DNA of 64,000 nt from Pseudozyma flocculosa PF-1 (GCF_000417875.1 NW_006920869.1:286584-350583), one strand, 5' to 3'. Numbered from the stretch's first letter, positions 40,686-52,278 are shown. Made by a program: numbers and translations. Notes: generated by a model not told the origin, from the letters alone.

Positions 40686-42950
40686 ATGGCCGGACCTTCG
40701 TACATGGACCCCAAGTCGACGACCTACCAGCCGCTGAGCGAGCCTTCGGGCAAGTGGCCGGCGGCCAAGGTAACGCTCCCCATCCCCATGGGCGAGACGG
40801 CCGCCCGCACCGCGCGCGACATTGAAGAGGCGCGCACCAAGACGGCCTTTGACCCGTCCAAGATCGAGGAAGTCATCCGCGACGCCCGCATCGACAACGA
40901 GTCGCGCAAGCGCGTCATGGGCACCCTCTCGACCGACGACGTCTTTGGCACCTGGAAGAAGCGCATGGTCCACATGAACCGCGAGCAGCAGATGCAGATG
41001 TCGCACTTTGCCTGCCGCCGCCTCCTCGAGCTCGCCGAAAAGCACGACTGGACCACCCACGAGGTCATCGAGGCCGCCATCACCCTCGACCTCCAGTCGC
41101 CCGTCACCATCCACTGGGTCGCCTTTGTCCCCGTCATCTTTGGCCAGGGCTCCAACGAGCAGATTGAGCGCTGGGGCAACCGCGCCATGAACCACGAGAT
41201 CCTCGGCTGCTACATGCAGACCGAGCTCGGCCACGGCACAAACGTCCAGGGGCTCGAGACGACGGCCACCTACGACGACGCCAGCGACAGCTTCATCCTC
41301 CACAGCCCCACCCTCACCAGCACAAAGTGGTGGGCCGGCGGCCTGGGCAGGACCGCCACCCACGGCGTCGTCCAGGCCCAGCTCATCATCCACGGCAAGC
41401 GCTACGGCCCGCACCTCTTCTTCACCCCGCTCCGCTCCCTCGAGGACGGCAGCGTGCTCCCCGGCATCGTCGCCGGCGACATCGGCCCAAAGACCTACGC
41501 CGCCTTTGGCGGCCTCGACAACGGCTGGGCCCGCTTCGACCACTTCAAGATCCCGCGCGACAACATGCTCAACCGCCACGCCCAGGTCAAAAAGGGCGGC
41601 GAGTACGTCAAGCCGCCCAACGACAAGCTCAGCTACGGCGGCATGATCTTTATCCGCAGCCAGATGATTGACCGCACCGGCTGGATGCTCTCGCGCGGCA
41701 TCACCATCGCGCTCCGCTACTGCCTCGTCCGCCGCCAATTCCGCGATCCGTCGAGCACCGACATCACCGACGTCGAGCGCAGCGTCCTCAGCTACCCCTC
41801 GACCAGCCGCCGCCTCGTGCCGCTGCTGGCCAAGTCGTACGCCTACATCCTCGCCGGCCGCCGCATGCGCACCCTCTACGAGGACATGGCCGCCAAGCTC
41901 GAGAGCGGCGACACCGAGCTCCTCTACGACGTCCACGTCGCCTCGTCCAGCCTCAAGGCCTACTGCACCAAGCAGGCCCTCGACGGCATCGAAGAGTGCC
42001 GGCAGGCCCTCGGCGGCCACGGCTTCTCGGGCTACGCCGGCTTCACCACCCTCTTCCCCGAGCAGGCGCCCGCCGTCACCTACGAGGGCGACAACATTGT
42101 CCTCGCCTCGCAGGTGGGCCGCGCCATGCTCAAGATCTCGGGCGAGCTCGACAAGGACGCAAAGACGCCCGTCGCAAACACCTCGGCCTTCCTCCGCGCC
42201 ATTGCAACGCCCAACGCCGTGCCCTTCCAGTCGCCCCAGTCGCCCCAGGACTGGTACCGCCCCGAGGTCTACTCGGCCGCCCTGGCGCTGCGCGCCGCGC
42301 AGCTCGTCACCGACCTCCGTGCCGAGATTGCAGAGGGGCGCAAGTTTGGCGACCTCAGCTTCGAGTGCATCGAGGTGGCAAAGAGCCACGCCGAATTTGT
42401 CGTCGACCTCTGGTTCTCCGAGGCCATCAAGGACGACGCCGAGGCCCTCGGCAACGCCGAGTGCGGCTGGCTGCGCAAGCTCGTCACCCTCCACGCCCTC
42501 ACCGCCCTGTCGCGCAATATGACCCCGCTCGTCCTCCCCGCCTCGGGCCAGGGCCGCAACCTGGCCGGCTACCGCAACGGCCAGGCCGTCGTCGCGCCCG
42601 AGAGCGTCGTCCACCTCGAAAAGGCCATCCGCGACCTCGTCGCCGAGATCCTGCCCCAGTCGATTGGCCTCTCGGACGCCTTTGGCTGGCTCGACTGGGA
42701 GCTCGGCTCGTCGCTCGGCAGAAAGGACGGACGGGTATACGAGCAGCTCATGGCCGACGCAGAGTCCAACCCGCTCAACCACGACTCGCCCGGCCCCGGC
42801 ATCGACAACGTCGGCCGCTACCCGTACGGCAGCGAAAAGACGGGCAAGCACGTCGTCGAGTGGTACAAGACCGAGATTGGTCCGTTGCTCCGCGCCGCCG
42901 CAAAGCGCTCCGAGGACGGCGGCATCCGCGGCGACGGAAGCAAGCTCTAG
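40686..42950 (+). CDS. peroxisomal acyl-CoA oxidase (PTS1, C-terminal SKL)
   Basis: First step of peroxisomal beta-oxidation: FAD-dependent oxidation of acyl-CoA to trans-2-enoyl-CoA with H2O2 formation. Single exon, 754 aa. The N-terminal ACOX domain starts at about residue 60. CYMQTELGHGTNVQGLETTATY is the FAD/substrate region, and WWAGGLGRTATHGVVQAQLI, GDIGPKTYAAFGGLDNGWARFDHFKIPRDNML and RRQFRDPSS follow. ECRQALGGHGFSGYAGF and YEGDNIVLASQVGRAML are the late FAD-binding blocks. The protein ends GSKL, a canonical type 1 peroxisomal targeting signal. The ATG at 40686 follows CCCAAC; the frame is open upstream only because of C/T-rich leader. It is convergent with the Zn2Cys6 gene, with a 144-bp gap. 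Confidence 0.96.
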   Translation: MAGPSYMDPKSTTYQPLSEPSGKWPAAKVTLPIPMGETAARTARDIEEARTKTAFDPSKIEEVIRDARIDNESRKRVMGTLSTDDVFGTWKKRMVHMNREQQMQMSHFACRRLLELAEKHDWTTHEVIEAAITLDLQSPVTIHWVAFVPVIFGQGSNEQIERWGNRAMNHEILGCYMQTELGHGTNVQGLETTATYDDASDSFILHSPTLTSTKWWAGGLGRTATHGVVQAQLIIHGKRYGPHLFFTPLRSLEDGSVLPGIVAGDIGPKTYAAFGGLDNGWARFDHFKIPRDNMLNRHAQVKKGGEYVKPPNDKLSYGGMIFIRSQMIDRTGWMLSRGITIALRYCLVRRQFRDPSSTDITDVERSVLSYPSTSRRLVPLLAKSYAYILAGRRMRTLYEDMAAKLESGDTELLYDVHVASSSLKAYCTKQALDGIEECRQALGGHGFSGYAGFTTLFPEQAPAVTYEGDNIVLASQVGRAMLKISGELDKDAKTPVANTSAFLRAIATPNAVPFQSPQSPQDWYRPEVYSAALALRAAQLVTDLRAEIAEGRKFGDLSFECIEVAKSHAEFVVDLWFSEAIKDDAEALGNAECGWLRKLVTLHALTALSRNMTPLVLPASGQGRNLAGYRNGQAVVAPESVVHLEKAIRDLVAEILPQSIGLSDAFGWLDWELGSSLGRKDGRVYEQLMADAESNPLNHDSPGPGIDNVGRYPYGSEKTGKHVVEWYKTEIGPLLRAAAKRSEDGGIRGDGSKL

Positions 42951-43094
42951 GCTGGCGAGCTCCAGTTTGTCTGATAGATGCGGTGGGCCCGCAGAGCGCC
43001 TGAGCCGGGTATACGATAGAGAGACAGATAAAGCCATGGACCCTCGCATCGAATCGTGTGTGCGCCGGAGGGACGAGCGCGTCGCAGCAGCGCC

Positions 43095-46000
43095 TCAGAG
43101 GAAAGGCATGTCGAGGCCCGACGAGGCCAGGTCCGTGAGGGCGTCGTCGAGCCACATCCTCGTCAGCAGGTCGTCCTGCTCGGTGCCGGGCGTGGAAGCG
43201 TAGGCGTCGGGCGTCGGACCGCTGTGGAGTGGCAGGGAGGGCGCCGCAGCGGTCACGGTTGGAGCGCCGCCGATGTTGGATGCGCCGCCCCCGCCCGCAC
43301 TCGACGGCATCATCGAGCCGCCGGAGGTTCCGAATGCGCTCTGCAGGCTGCCCGATGTGGCGCCCCCGCCGTTCGCGGGCGCGAGGTTGTGGAGCGACGA
43401 CGATGAGTGCGGCGCAAACGGCGAGGTCGCCGATGCGTGCAGCGGGAAGGCCGCTGCGGCCGTCGTCGACCCGACACCTGCCGAGCTGGAAGCGGGCCAA
43501 CCTGCCTGGACGGCGGCAGCGGTGCTGCTACCGGCGCTGGCCGTAGACGCCATCGTCTGCTCGTCGAGCCAACGCAGAAACGAGTCCGGGTCCATCTCGC
43601 CGCCCAGAACGTCGCCGGTGCTCCACCATGTCCCGCCGCCTCCAAAGCCCCCGCCTGCGCCGGACTGACTCTGTCCTGCCGGAGAACTAGCAGCGCCTGC
43701 GACGGCCGAGTGTCTGGGGCCCGACCCGGCGTTGGTCGAGCTGTGCCCCGGATGCGAGGCGGGAGGCGTCGATTCCGACGCGGGAGAGGCGTGTGCACCC
43801 AGCGTCCGAGCTCGCGAGCTTGCCACTGTCGCCGAGGTCTGGGCCCGCTCGTTTTGGTAGACGTCGGTGGCACAGTCCCTGCCTGGGCCGCACATGTGCA
43901 TGGCCGCCTCGGCGCCACCCTTGACCCCGATGTGGTGGTTCCAGTGCTCCCCGTTGAACACCTTGTAATTGAAGCACTGACCCTCCTCGAGGCCCATCTC
44001 GATGCGCGTGCCCTTCGGAGGAGGCGGGCCGTCTTGATGTCGAGAGCGAGCGGCGGCGGCGCTGGTCTTGCGACGCGCCTTGGCGTCCGTCAGGATGAGC
44101 TGCTTGGCTAGCCTCCGAAGATACATAGAGTATCGGTTGGCCAGGTGGACACCGTCTGGCGCGGCCTTGGTCAATGCCGTGATGACCTGCTGCAGGCTCT
44201 GGGCGCACCGGTTAAGCGGCAGGATCGTGTCCGAGACCGCCGTCGCCTTGACGCAGAAGACGGCCGCCATCACCAGCAGCAGGAACCAGCGTGCCGGCGC
44301 GCACATCATGCTGTCGAGCTCGACGGTCAGGATGCGGATCAGCGACTGTGCCGCCGCCAGTGCCTCGCGCACGAAAGGGTACGCCGGGTGGGTCGACAGG
44401 CCGATCTCCATGAGGCCGAGTGAACCGCCGCCGCTCGCCGTTCCATCGCGCCGCGTCGCCCCGGAGTGGTATTGGACGCGGTTGTTGGGTCTAAAGGTGC
44501 CGAGACCGCGCTTGAGCGAGTCGAGCGAGACGCCGTTGGCGTACAGCCTCGCATAGTGGTACTCGACCCGTAGGCGCAGCGAAGTCATGTCGCGGATGGG
44601 CTCGATGCGCGGCTGGGTCCAGTTAGCCCACTCGTCGAGGTCGTCGCGGATCGACTTGAGCGCCGGCACAAAGTCTTCGTCCTCGAGCAGCCGCTCAGTC
44701 ACCGCCCTCGAGCGGTAGAGGTTCTCGCATGTGCGGAAGACGATCTGCAGCAGCTCGGCGTGTGCGCGGAATGCGATCCAAGCGCGAGGTGTGCCGGTGG
44801 CGAGCGATGTGTCGCTGAGACCGATGCTGCTGCTAGCATCGGATCGGATCAGGAAGGGGTGCGTCCGATCACGAACCAGGTTCATGAACGGTGCCATCAG
44901 ACCCGGGCTCGAGATCCTCCGACCCAGCCGGACGGACAGGTGACAGTCGGCGTGCACGCTCGACATCCACACCCGCATCCTGCGCTCGGCGTTGAGGCGC
45001 GAGGCCGACTCGGCGCTCGAAATGCCGCTGTAGGTTGACACGTTCTGCAAGTCCAGCCGCTCGGCCAGCCGCAGCGCGGTGCCCGTCAGCATCCACGCGG
45101 TATCGTCGAACTTTTCCGACTCGCGCAGGTCCAGCCTCGCGGGTCGCTGCAGCGATTTCGACGACAGGCGGCGGAGCCAGTTGTTGGAGCTGTTCGGTGG
45201 GGCTGTGGCCGACGCAGCTGGCCCGGGCGTCGGCATGGCGGCGGGAGAGGCGCCGTCTGCAGCGAGCGCGGCCTCCCCCATCGCCATCTCTGGATCGGCG
45301 AAGTCGTCGTCGTCGCCATCGGGGTCGTCTTCGGATTCCGAGCTGGCCTCTTCAGAAGTCCGTCGGTCATGCAGGTCGAGGGTGGCCCACTCGCTGAGGA
45401 TCAGGAGCGCCTCAATCGTACCAATCGTGTGGGAGCCCGGCAGGAAGAAGGACCGGCTGATCTTCTCTTGCGTCCACTTGGAGATCTTGCGATGAAACGT
45501 GTCCGGGTGGATGAGGTGGGCGTTGTGGTTGGCGACATCGTAGCGCGATGCGACCGAGAGCATGGCGCCAAGCAGGATCGGCTCGCGGCTGACGAGCTCC
45601 GAGAGGGCATCGGTCGACTTGTCGAGGAGGTGCGGCGAGCAGTGAGGCGCAAACGAATGCATCCGGCGCAGGAAGCTGTCCGATCGGTCAATATTGGATA
45701 TCTGTGGTCAGCCTCATGACGATCAGCACGCTCTTGTCAAGGTTCTGGTGCAGCAAGGCGGGTATCCGCGCTCACAAGTTGAGAAAGTGCTTGGCCTCGG
45801 AACGCTTGATGAGCTTGAGCCTGATGGGCTCAAACTTGCTCCAGCCATACCGGTGCTTGAGCGGCGGCGGTGTATTGGGCCGACCCAGCGCTGGGCCGCC
45901 AGCATCTCTGGCTCGTTTTGACGGCGGTGGCTTCGACGAGGCCGATAGGGCTGGAGATGGGTGGCCATGGCGCGGCGAGGCTGCCTCTTTGTCGGGAGAG

Positions 46001-47029
46001 GCGGACGCCGCTACATCCTGGAGCATTGCAGATGCTCCGATCTGCTCGACGCTTTCGCCGATCGAGGTCGAGCGGCTCGCTGTCGAGTCGCGCGTTTCCG
46101 CCGCGACGCCTGCCAGTACTCGCAGGGCATCCCTGCTGTGCTGAAGACCGACCGAGGCGTACTGCTGCAGCGGATCCGGTTCGGTCGCATTCTCGCGGAC
46201 ATGCGCATCGTCGACTACGGCGGTGCCGACCTGCGGTGGTGCGGTAGCAGCTCCGCCTGCATCGGATCGCTCGCCCGACGAGTCTTCGCTCTCGCTCCGG
46301 GAGAAGTAAGCGGCGCTGGACGATGAGCGCCTGGGGAGCTGGCCGGGCTGCGCGCTGTGCCGCACCCTCTTGCGGGCGTCCTGGCTGCTCGATGATCGCT
46401 TTGCGCTGCTCCTCGTTGCACCGCCCTGGATGCCGTAGATCATACCGATGCTGGGGGCGTCGCTGGGATCCAGCTCCCTCACCGACACATCGTGGCGCGT
46501 CGAGTGAAGACGGGGGTTGGCGTCGGGTAGGGACGCCAGCGCGGCCCCCGCCAGGGCGTCGATGGCTGCGGTCGAGCTGTCGAGGTCATCGTCGAGCAGA
46601 GACTGGGTGGTGGGAGCCTTGGCCAGGTGGTGAGCACCGAATGCCTGCGCGCGCGTCGAGCGGGTCTTGCTGCCACGGCCGCGCGTGGACATGGTGAAGA
46701 GGCACTGCCTCATTTCGCGCTTGCACCGCGAGCACGGCGGCTCAGAGGGGGCGTCGAGGGATCCGAGGTCGCACTTGACCTTCTTTGTCCGGCATCCATC
46801 GCAGGCCTGCCAAATGTGACGACGAGGAGGCAGTGTCAGTAGTGAAGGCTCTCGTTCCGCCCCGAGGCATGCGGTCGCGCAGGGGCCGGCAGACGCAAGC
46901 TTTGCTCTAACGCACCTTGAACGAACGTTGGAACTCTTTCTTGCCCGAAGCGGTCGCAGCATCGTCGGGTGAGCCGAGCTGCCTCGACGGCGTCGAGACT
47001 CCGCGGGGCGTCGAGCTGCTGGCTTGCAT
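43095..47029 (-). CDS. Zn2Cys6 fungal-specific transcription factor, 1241 aa
   Basis: Nuclear regulator. Three exons: 47029-46916, 46806-45776 and 45675-43095. The binuclear zinc cluster spans Cys40-Cys73 with CX2CX6CX12CX2CX6C spacing (ACDGCRTKKVKCD start), assembled across intron 1. A long Ser-rich linker with basic clusters follows (RKRVRH, KRARD). Intron 2 joins AKHFLNF-FLRRMHSF, restoring the start of the fungal_trans regulatory domain (SREPILLGAMLSVASRY, then MRVWMSSVHADCHLSVRLGRR). The C-terminal ~350 residues are Gly/Ser/Ala-rich and end with an acidic-hydrophobic RMWLDDALTDLASSGLDMPFL, a plausible activation domain. A second acceptor (CCACAG) just upstream of the chosen one breaks the frame. 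The target is unknown; neighbourhood with the acyl-CoA oxidase suggests, but does not show, a lipid role. Confidence 0.9.
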
Positions 47030-47702
47030 CTCGACCGCCTCAGTTTCAATACCTCGACTCGGTCTGACAGGCCGCACGCTGAGTCGAAAGCTTGATTGCT
47101 GGACAGGGAGGAGAGGATAGCTCTCCGACGGTGTCACGAGCTGTGGCGATCCGGATCCGGACCCGGAGGAGCGAGGCGGCGCGAAAGGCGTAAGAGGAGG
47201 TGGGTTGGTGGTGGTGATGGTGGTATTGGCAGGGGCAAGGGCCGCCTGGCCGGCTGCTCGCGGCTAACGCACCTGCCCGCGTGGTCGGAGCGAGAGGAAA
47301 TAAGAGGCCCGAGCTGGCGGGCGGGGCTGGTTGGGCCTGGCGAGGTTTCTGTGACAGGGCGCAGCGCCTCGCCCGCTCCACTTTTTCGGCCTGGCCAAAC
47401 CTGCAGGCTGGCTGGCCCTCACCACCCACATAGCCGATGGCCTGCAGTCAAGGCTGGGGCAGGGCAGGCAGGCAGGCAAGCAAGGCAGCCAGCGCAAGGT
47501 GCGGAGGGTGGTCGACCGAACCCTGAGCCTCACCTTGCCCACGCAGCGCGGCAACCTCCGGCTACCCGGCCTGCCTCGCCCGCCCGCCACCTTGTTAGCC
47601 CCTTCAATCGAATGGCGAGATGGCAAGCATAGCGAGCCCTTCTCTCTCTCACCACCACAACACTTCACTCCGTTTTCATCGAGCCGCGACCACTCTGCAA
47701 CC
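47030..47702. promoter_or_regulatory. divergent promoter region (Zn2Cys6 factor / TTC36-like)
   Basis: Holds CAGG/CTGG motifs (47390-47480), including a (GGCA)n-type run at 47464-47483, and a C/T/CA-rich leader before the TTC36-like ATG. No gene is seen. Confidence 0.5.
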
Positions 47703-48648
47703 ATGACTTCGACATCGCGGGATCGCAAGGTGCTTGACATGGTGTTCGACCCTGGTGCGTCTCTTTGACCGGATCAGTCCGACGGTCGCTCGGACAAGCC
47801 GGTGCGGCACGGGCCGCTGCCGAGACGATGCGCTGGTGCTCACGACTCTGTTCTTGCTCTTCCCTCCGTCGCGCTTGTGCAGAGGGCTCTCTCGGACCCG
47901 GCGAGCTCAGCTTCGGCCCGGATCAGGAACCGAGTGCGCAGGACAAGGAGGCGATTCAGCTCGAGATCCGCGCCATCCAGGCTGCCGAGGGCGGCGATAC
48001 CGACCAGGCGCTCCAGCTTCTCGATCAGGCTGTCTCCACCAGTCCGAGCTGGGCATCCACCTACAACAACCGGTTCGTTGCGACTTGCGGCTGACCCGCT
48101 CTGCTGCTTTCTGGCCTCTGGCGCTGACGCGGATATGCCGTGCTTTCTTGTCGATCGCGTACAGAGCGCAGCTGGGCAGGATGACCAAAAAGCCCGCTCC
48201 GGAGATCATCCGCGACCTCAACAAGGCCATCAAGCTGGCCACGCCGTCGTCCGAGGTGCCCCTCACGCGGCGCAATGCAAAGACGCTCGCGCAAGCCTAC
48301 ACCCAGCGCTCGGCCGTTCTCTTCACCCTGCTCGACCCCTCGCTCCCCGCGGAACAGCTCGAGGCCCAAGTCGACCAGCTGCGCCAGCTCGGAGGGCTCT
48401 TCGAAGGGACCAAGCTCGCACAGCAAGCATCGTCGGAGCAGCAGCCGCCGGAGGGAGAGTTCGGGAGCTTCTCTGTCGAAACGGCCAAGCTCACCATCGA
48501 GGAGCTCGCCTCCCGCGACCTATCACTTGGGGCCCGGTACGGCAATTCGGTGGCCAAGCAGGTCGCCGTGCAGACCAACCCGTACGCCAAGCTGTGCGGC
48601 AAGATCGTCCGGGAAGCCCTCGTCTCCGAGTACTCGAACCGATCCTGA
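47703..48648 (+). CDS. TTC36: tetratricopeptide repeat protein, TTC36 homologue
   Basis: 241 aa in three exons: 47703-47754, 47883-48072 and 48165-48648; donors are the less usual GTGCGT and GTTCGT, acceptors GTGCAG and TACAG. The first 17 residues (RDRKVLDMVFDP) match the VLxxIFxP start of TTC36. TPR helices follow: AIQAAEGGDTDQALQLLDQAVSTSPSWASTYNNRAQLGR, then a second pair (IIRDLNKAIKLA...AYTQRSAVL). The ending VQTNPYAKLCGKIVREAL is the conserved NPYAxLCNxML signature. Between them is a Gln/Glu insert not typical of animal forms. The family acts as a scaffold or co-chaperone; in animals it has been linked to tyrosine catabolism. The fungal role is unknown. Confidence 0.9.
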
Positions 48649-49916
48649 CATCGCCTCCATCGCATACCCTGCATCGATCATCCCAAGCATCCTGTACACT
48701 TACCCCACGAGCGCTATCCCGTGCAAGCGCAAGCCATCGCGCGCTTCCTCAGCCCAGAAGGCGGTCGGAGCCAAGAGTCGGTTGATTTTGTAGCGCTGCT
48801 TCGAGAACGCGCCTTCGTCATCGAGGGCTCGATCAGGTGGTTGGGAGCGCGGTCTTGGGTGTTCTCTCGCTCGGGGCGGGCTCAGTTGCTTGTGCCGCCG
48901 ATGTGGGAGCCTCAGGTGCTTGCTGATCGAACGGGCACTCGGCTTGGTCTTGCGTCAGCGAAGCTGATCATGGTGGCTCGCTGGCCTGATCTACGTGCGC
49001 TGCTTGTCTGGTTTGCGAGACACCTCGCTGGGGTGCAGGCGTCGCAGGCGCCAATGACGGGCGAGTCTGCGTGGCGATGCGGTCGATTCTGGAGTTTCGG
49101 GGGCGGATCGATGCAGGCAGGGCGGATGGGGACAGAGGATGGCGTCGGAAACAGCTTCAACGATGCGCAGGTGGGGCGAGAAGCGAGGCGAGACTGGGAG
49201 ATGGTGGTAGAGAGGAGGAGCTGGCCACGGGATGAAGGGCTTTTGGGGGCGAATCCACCCGCTCGCCACCTGCCCCGAAATGAAGCTGGCGGCCTGTGCG
49301 TCCCGCCCCATTTTCCAGTGCCCTACGCTGGATTGCCCCGGGGCAGGCACCTCACATACGGCGTCCACAGGAGGAGTGCTGGGCAGCTCTCTGCTCCCGT
49401 CTCGCCGTCAGAGCCGCTGCCCCGCTCTGGGCATGTCTCGGAGCTCCCGTTCGCTGCTTGGCGCCGTAGAACCGGACCGGCTCCCAGAGTCCCAGCATGA
49501 TGACGAGCACCCGCTTTAGCTCGCTCCAGCTTCCTGCTCCCCCAGAAAGGAGCAACAGACGCGACAAAGTGGGCCAGCAGGAGTTCGATTCGAGACGTGA
49601 TGACCGGCATCGCTTGCTAGAGCGGGAGCCGTGGACTGGTTCGGGGCGCGGCTGACAAGTGCCATTGGAGAGGTGCAGACCAAGTCATAAGTGGGTCTCG
49701 GAGCTTCCGGAGTCGCCGAGAAAGGAGAAGTCGCTCTATCGTCACGACTGGCAAGGCCAGAAGCCGGCCGGATGCGGACCGCGACGCCCAGCTCGCTGTC
49801 TGCCGTTATCGCTCGTCCTCCCCTGGATGCTCGTTGCGCGGGACGAATGGTGTCGGATGCCTTGCGTCTCGCCCCGGAGCGAAAAGTTGCCGTCGCTTGA
49901 TCGGCTCGAGGCTTGG
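48649..49916. other. intergenic, left flank of the paralogue array
   Basis: About 1.3 kb without a recognisable gene and without visible remnants of the array motif (the plus-strand TTGTGCCA word was not found here). Confidence 0.45.
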
Positions 49917-50748
49917 CTACTGGTCGACTTCCTTGTCCTCCTCGTCGTCATCCTGGATACGGGCCTTGGCCTCCAACGCCTTGCTGACGTGCTCTTCGTA
50001 ATCGTCGTAGCTGCCGTCGTCGCTGTCGGTGTCGTCGTCGCGCGCATCGATGCTCTCGCCACTGCAGTCCGACTCGGCCTCGGAGCCCTCCTCTTCCATG
50101 GCGATGAGTCGGCTCTCCACGCACGTTACTCCGCTGATGCGATACCAGTTGGCGGGTCCCACCAGCTTTTCCCACCAGACCTTCTGCTGCACGGGACCAA
50201 CGATCGGGGCCCACCTATCGATGAGCTCGAAAGTGTCACGCTGACGGCGGGTGACATGGCCTTTGGGGTACGAGATGATCTCGGTAGGCACCCTGTAGTG
50301 GATGCCGTGGATGACCTCGGCCTTGGCCTTGGTGCTTTCGTGGTCAAAGGCGATCAGCGTCAGGCCATCGATGTGGATATCCTGCAGCTTGGCTTTGAAC
50401 CAGCCGTTTCCGATGGCTTCCGGGTGCAGGTCGATGGTCAGGTTCGTGCCCATGGAGTTGACGAGGACAAGCTTGACCCTGGTCGACTCGCGAGTCTCGT
50501 GGTAGTCGAGGTCGACGAGCGTGCCGGCAAGACGGTACGTGACCCTCGGGAACGCCTCGAGATCCTTGGGCAGGTTGTCGAAGGCGGTAAACTTGTGCCA
50601 GTGGTGGCCACCCAACTCTGCAAAGCGCATGTTGACGCCGCTGCAGATAAAGGGTGCAGTTTTGCCGATGCATCAGCTGTATGCCGATGATGCGACCGCT
50701 CGACGTTCGTGGAAGGGATATGTGGTATGCCGCCAGCACCTACCTCAT
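49917..50748 (-). CDS. HWHNF-family paralogue A1 (uncharacterised), acidic tail
   Basis: Not a recognised family. 242 aa in two exons: 50748-50744 (only ATGAG) and 50640-49917, with a 103-nt phase-2 intron GTAGGT...CTGCAG; the product begins MSGVNMRFAELGGHHWHKF. Block 1 is GGHHWHKFTAFDNLP. A beta-rich core follows (TYRLAGTLVDLDY, RVKLVLVNSMG, LTIDLHP, DGLTLIAFD). Block 2 is TRRQRDTFELIDRW and block 3 VWWEKLVGPANWY. The last ~60 residues are strongly acidic (ESDCSGESIDARDDD, then DSDDGSYDDYEEH). There is no signal peptide or membrane helix. It is the leftmost and last-in-line member of six head-to-tail copies. The tiny first exon is inferred from its match in phase to A2 and A4-A6; an ATG start at 50630 would be the fallback. 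Confidence 0.78.
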
Positions 50749-51307
50749 GGTCACTTGACGGAGACGGATGCAACGGGAGAGTGATCAAGAGGCTCTTTCT
50801 CTTCAAGATTGCTCGCAGGGCTGTGCGAAGCGATCACGCTGCGAAGAGGCGTCCGTCCTGCGAGCTTGATCGGCGGTAGTCGGTGTAGCAGAGACGTGAT
50901 GATGGCTAGAGGACAAAATTGAGGCCGAAGAATGGGCTGCCTTTGAGGATGAGCGAGAACGCGGATTGAGGGGTCGAGACGATGTGGTGGAAGAGTAGAA
51001 GGAGGCGATGTCCGTGCCAGCGGGCAGAATTTCAAGCACGCATGCGCCCCGTAGCCTCAGGGGGACGTGTAGCCAAGGCCGCCAGCTCGGAAGCAGCTGG
51101 GGCGCCTGCGCCTGGCACATGCTGGCTGCTGGCTGCGGGCAGCGTCGGTCACGCTGCATATATGCCCCCTCAGGCCCCCACTCGCTGGCTCGGCCATCAC
51201 ATGGAGGCAGACCGCACCCCCAGGGCCACCATGATTAGGGCACGATTGCGTCTGATCCTCTTCGTCCGTGCTGATCTTTCTTCGATCTTGAGACGAACGA
51301 AACTCCA
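50749..51307. other. spacer between A2 and A1
   Basis: 559 bp, presumed A1 promoter; a CATATATG element lies at about 51158-51166, some 410 bp before the A1 ATG. No gene is seen. Confidence 0.45.
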
Positions 51308-52278
51308 TCATGTCGCCTTTCGAGACCGCTTCTGCATCAGAGGCTCGCCAGGCGTCTTGCTCGTGCCTTCGCCCGCAACTCTCTTTGCGCCGGACTCTTT
51401 GGCGGACCTGTGAAGCAAACTCGATGGAAGGCCAATCGGGCCCATGCCTTTACGACGGGGCGGCCACTGGACCCGCTCGAATAGCTGCGCCTCCGTCTGT
51501 TCACGGTCGGACTGCCTGTGAGTCTGGAGTTTCAGATCACGTTTCTTCGCCAGGCGGCGCTGCATCGGTGGTGCCCCCTTTGACGCTCCCGCGACTGCAC
51601 CGAGAGGTGGTTTCCAGTTCATGAAGTGATCACACAGGGGTTTCTTGAGGAATCCGGGCCAGTCGAGTTTGGACACGTCGAAGGCTACATCAACCTGCCT
51701 CTGCCAGCCGTCGTGCAGCCACGAGGAGCTATCGATCCTGCGGAACGAAAGCTGATGATCGGCAGAGAGATCGGCCTCCGAAACCAAGACAAGCTTGCAG
51801 TTGGACTTGATGAGGGCGCCGAAGACGATGCGGACCTTGTCGGGGCCGTCTTGATCGCCGTTGTGGCTCTTGAAGACGGCCAGATCGCCGATTTTGACGT
51901 CGAGGAACGGAGTCCTGAGCGCGACGCTATCACTTGGTGTCGGGACAAGATCGATGTCGATGGTCTGTCCGACGTAGTTGCGCAGTGTCAGGTGGAGAAC
52001 CACGCCCTCTCGACTCTGGTAGAGTATCGCCTTGTCGAACACGCCCGCGAGGCAGCAGTACGGCACCGTTCCGCCGAGTCTCTTGGAAAGGTTGTCGAAC
52101 GCGACGAAGTGGCTGTAGGCCACACCTCCAAGGCTGCCTTTGGCCTTCGACGACCTGTGATGTCGTTTCAAAGCGTGAGCGGGTGCGGATCAACGCTTCT
52201 GCGGGCCTTGATTCTCGAAGAGCGTGGGCTGGTCACGACTCACTTTTTCATGCGGATGACGGGCGCGGAAGCGGGCAT
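51308..52278 (-). CDS. HWHNF-family paralogue A2, diverged block 1, basic tail
   Basis: 293 aa in two exons: 52278-52244 and 52154-51308, with an 89-nt phase-2 intron GTGAGT...TCACAG; it begins MPASAPVIRMKKSSKAKG. Block 1 is degenerate, GGVAYSHFVAFDNLSKR, so the W-H pair of the other members is lost while FVAFDNL is kept. The beta-rich core is clear: YCCLAGVFDKAILYQSREG, VVLHLTLRNYVG, DIDLVP and KIGDLAVFKSHNG. Block 2 is SADHQLSFRRIDSS. Instead of an acidic tail the C-terminal ~95 residues are basic (RRLAKKRDLKLQTHRQ..., ending KRSRKAT), which suggests a different partner, possibly nucleic acid or nuclear import. A TATAAAGAG box lies ~135 bp upstream. Confidence 0.76.

Noticed and set aside
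40512..43049. 845-codon open frame on the minus strand opposite the acyl-CoA oxidase
   Set aside because: Mirror frame of a GC3-rich real gene; its translation is Gly/Ala/Val/Asp-rich with no family resemblance, whereas the plus strand has all ACOX motifs.
45676..45775. Earlier acceptor CCACAG for intron 2 of the Zn2Cys6 gene
   Set aside because: It gives a frame incompatible with the phase of the donor; GGACAG before 45,675 restores HFLNF-FLRRM in frame.
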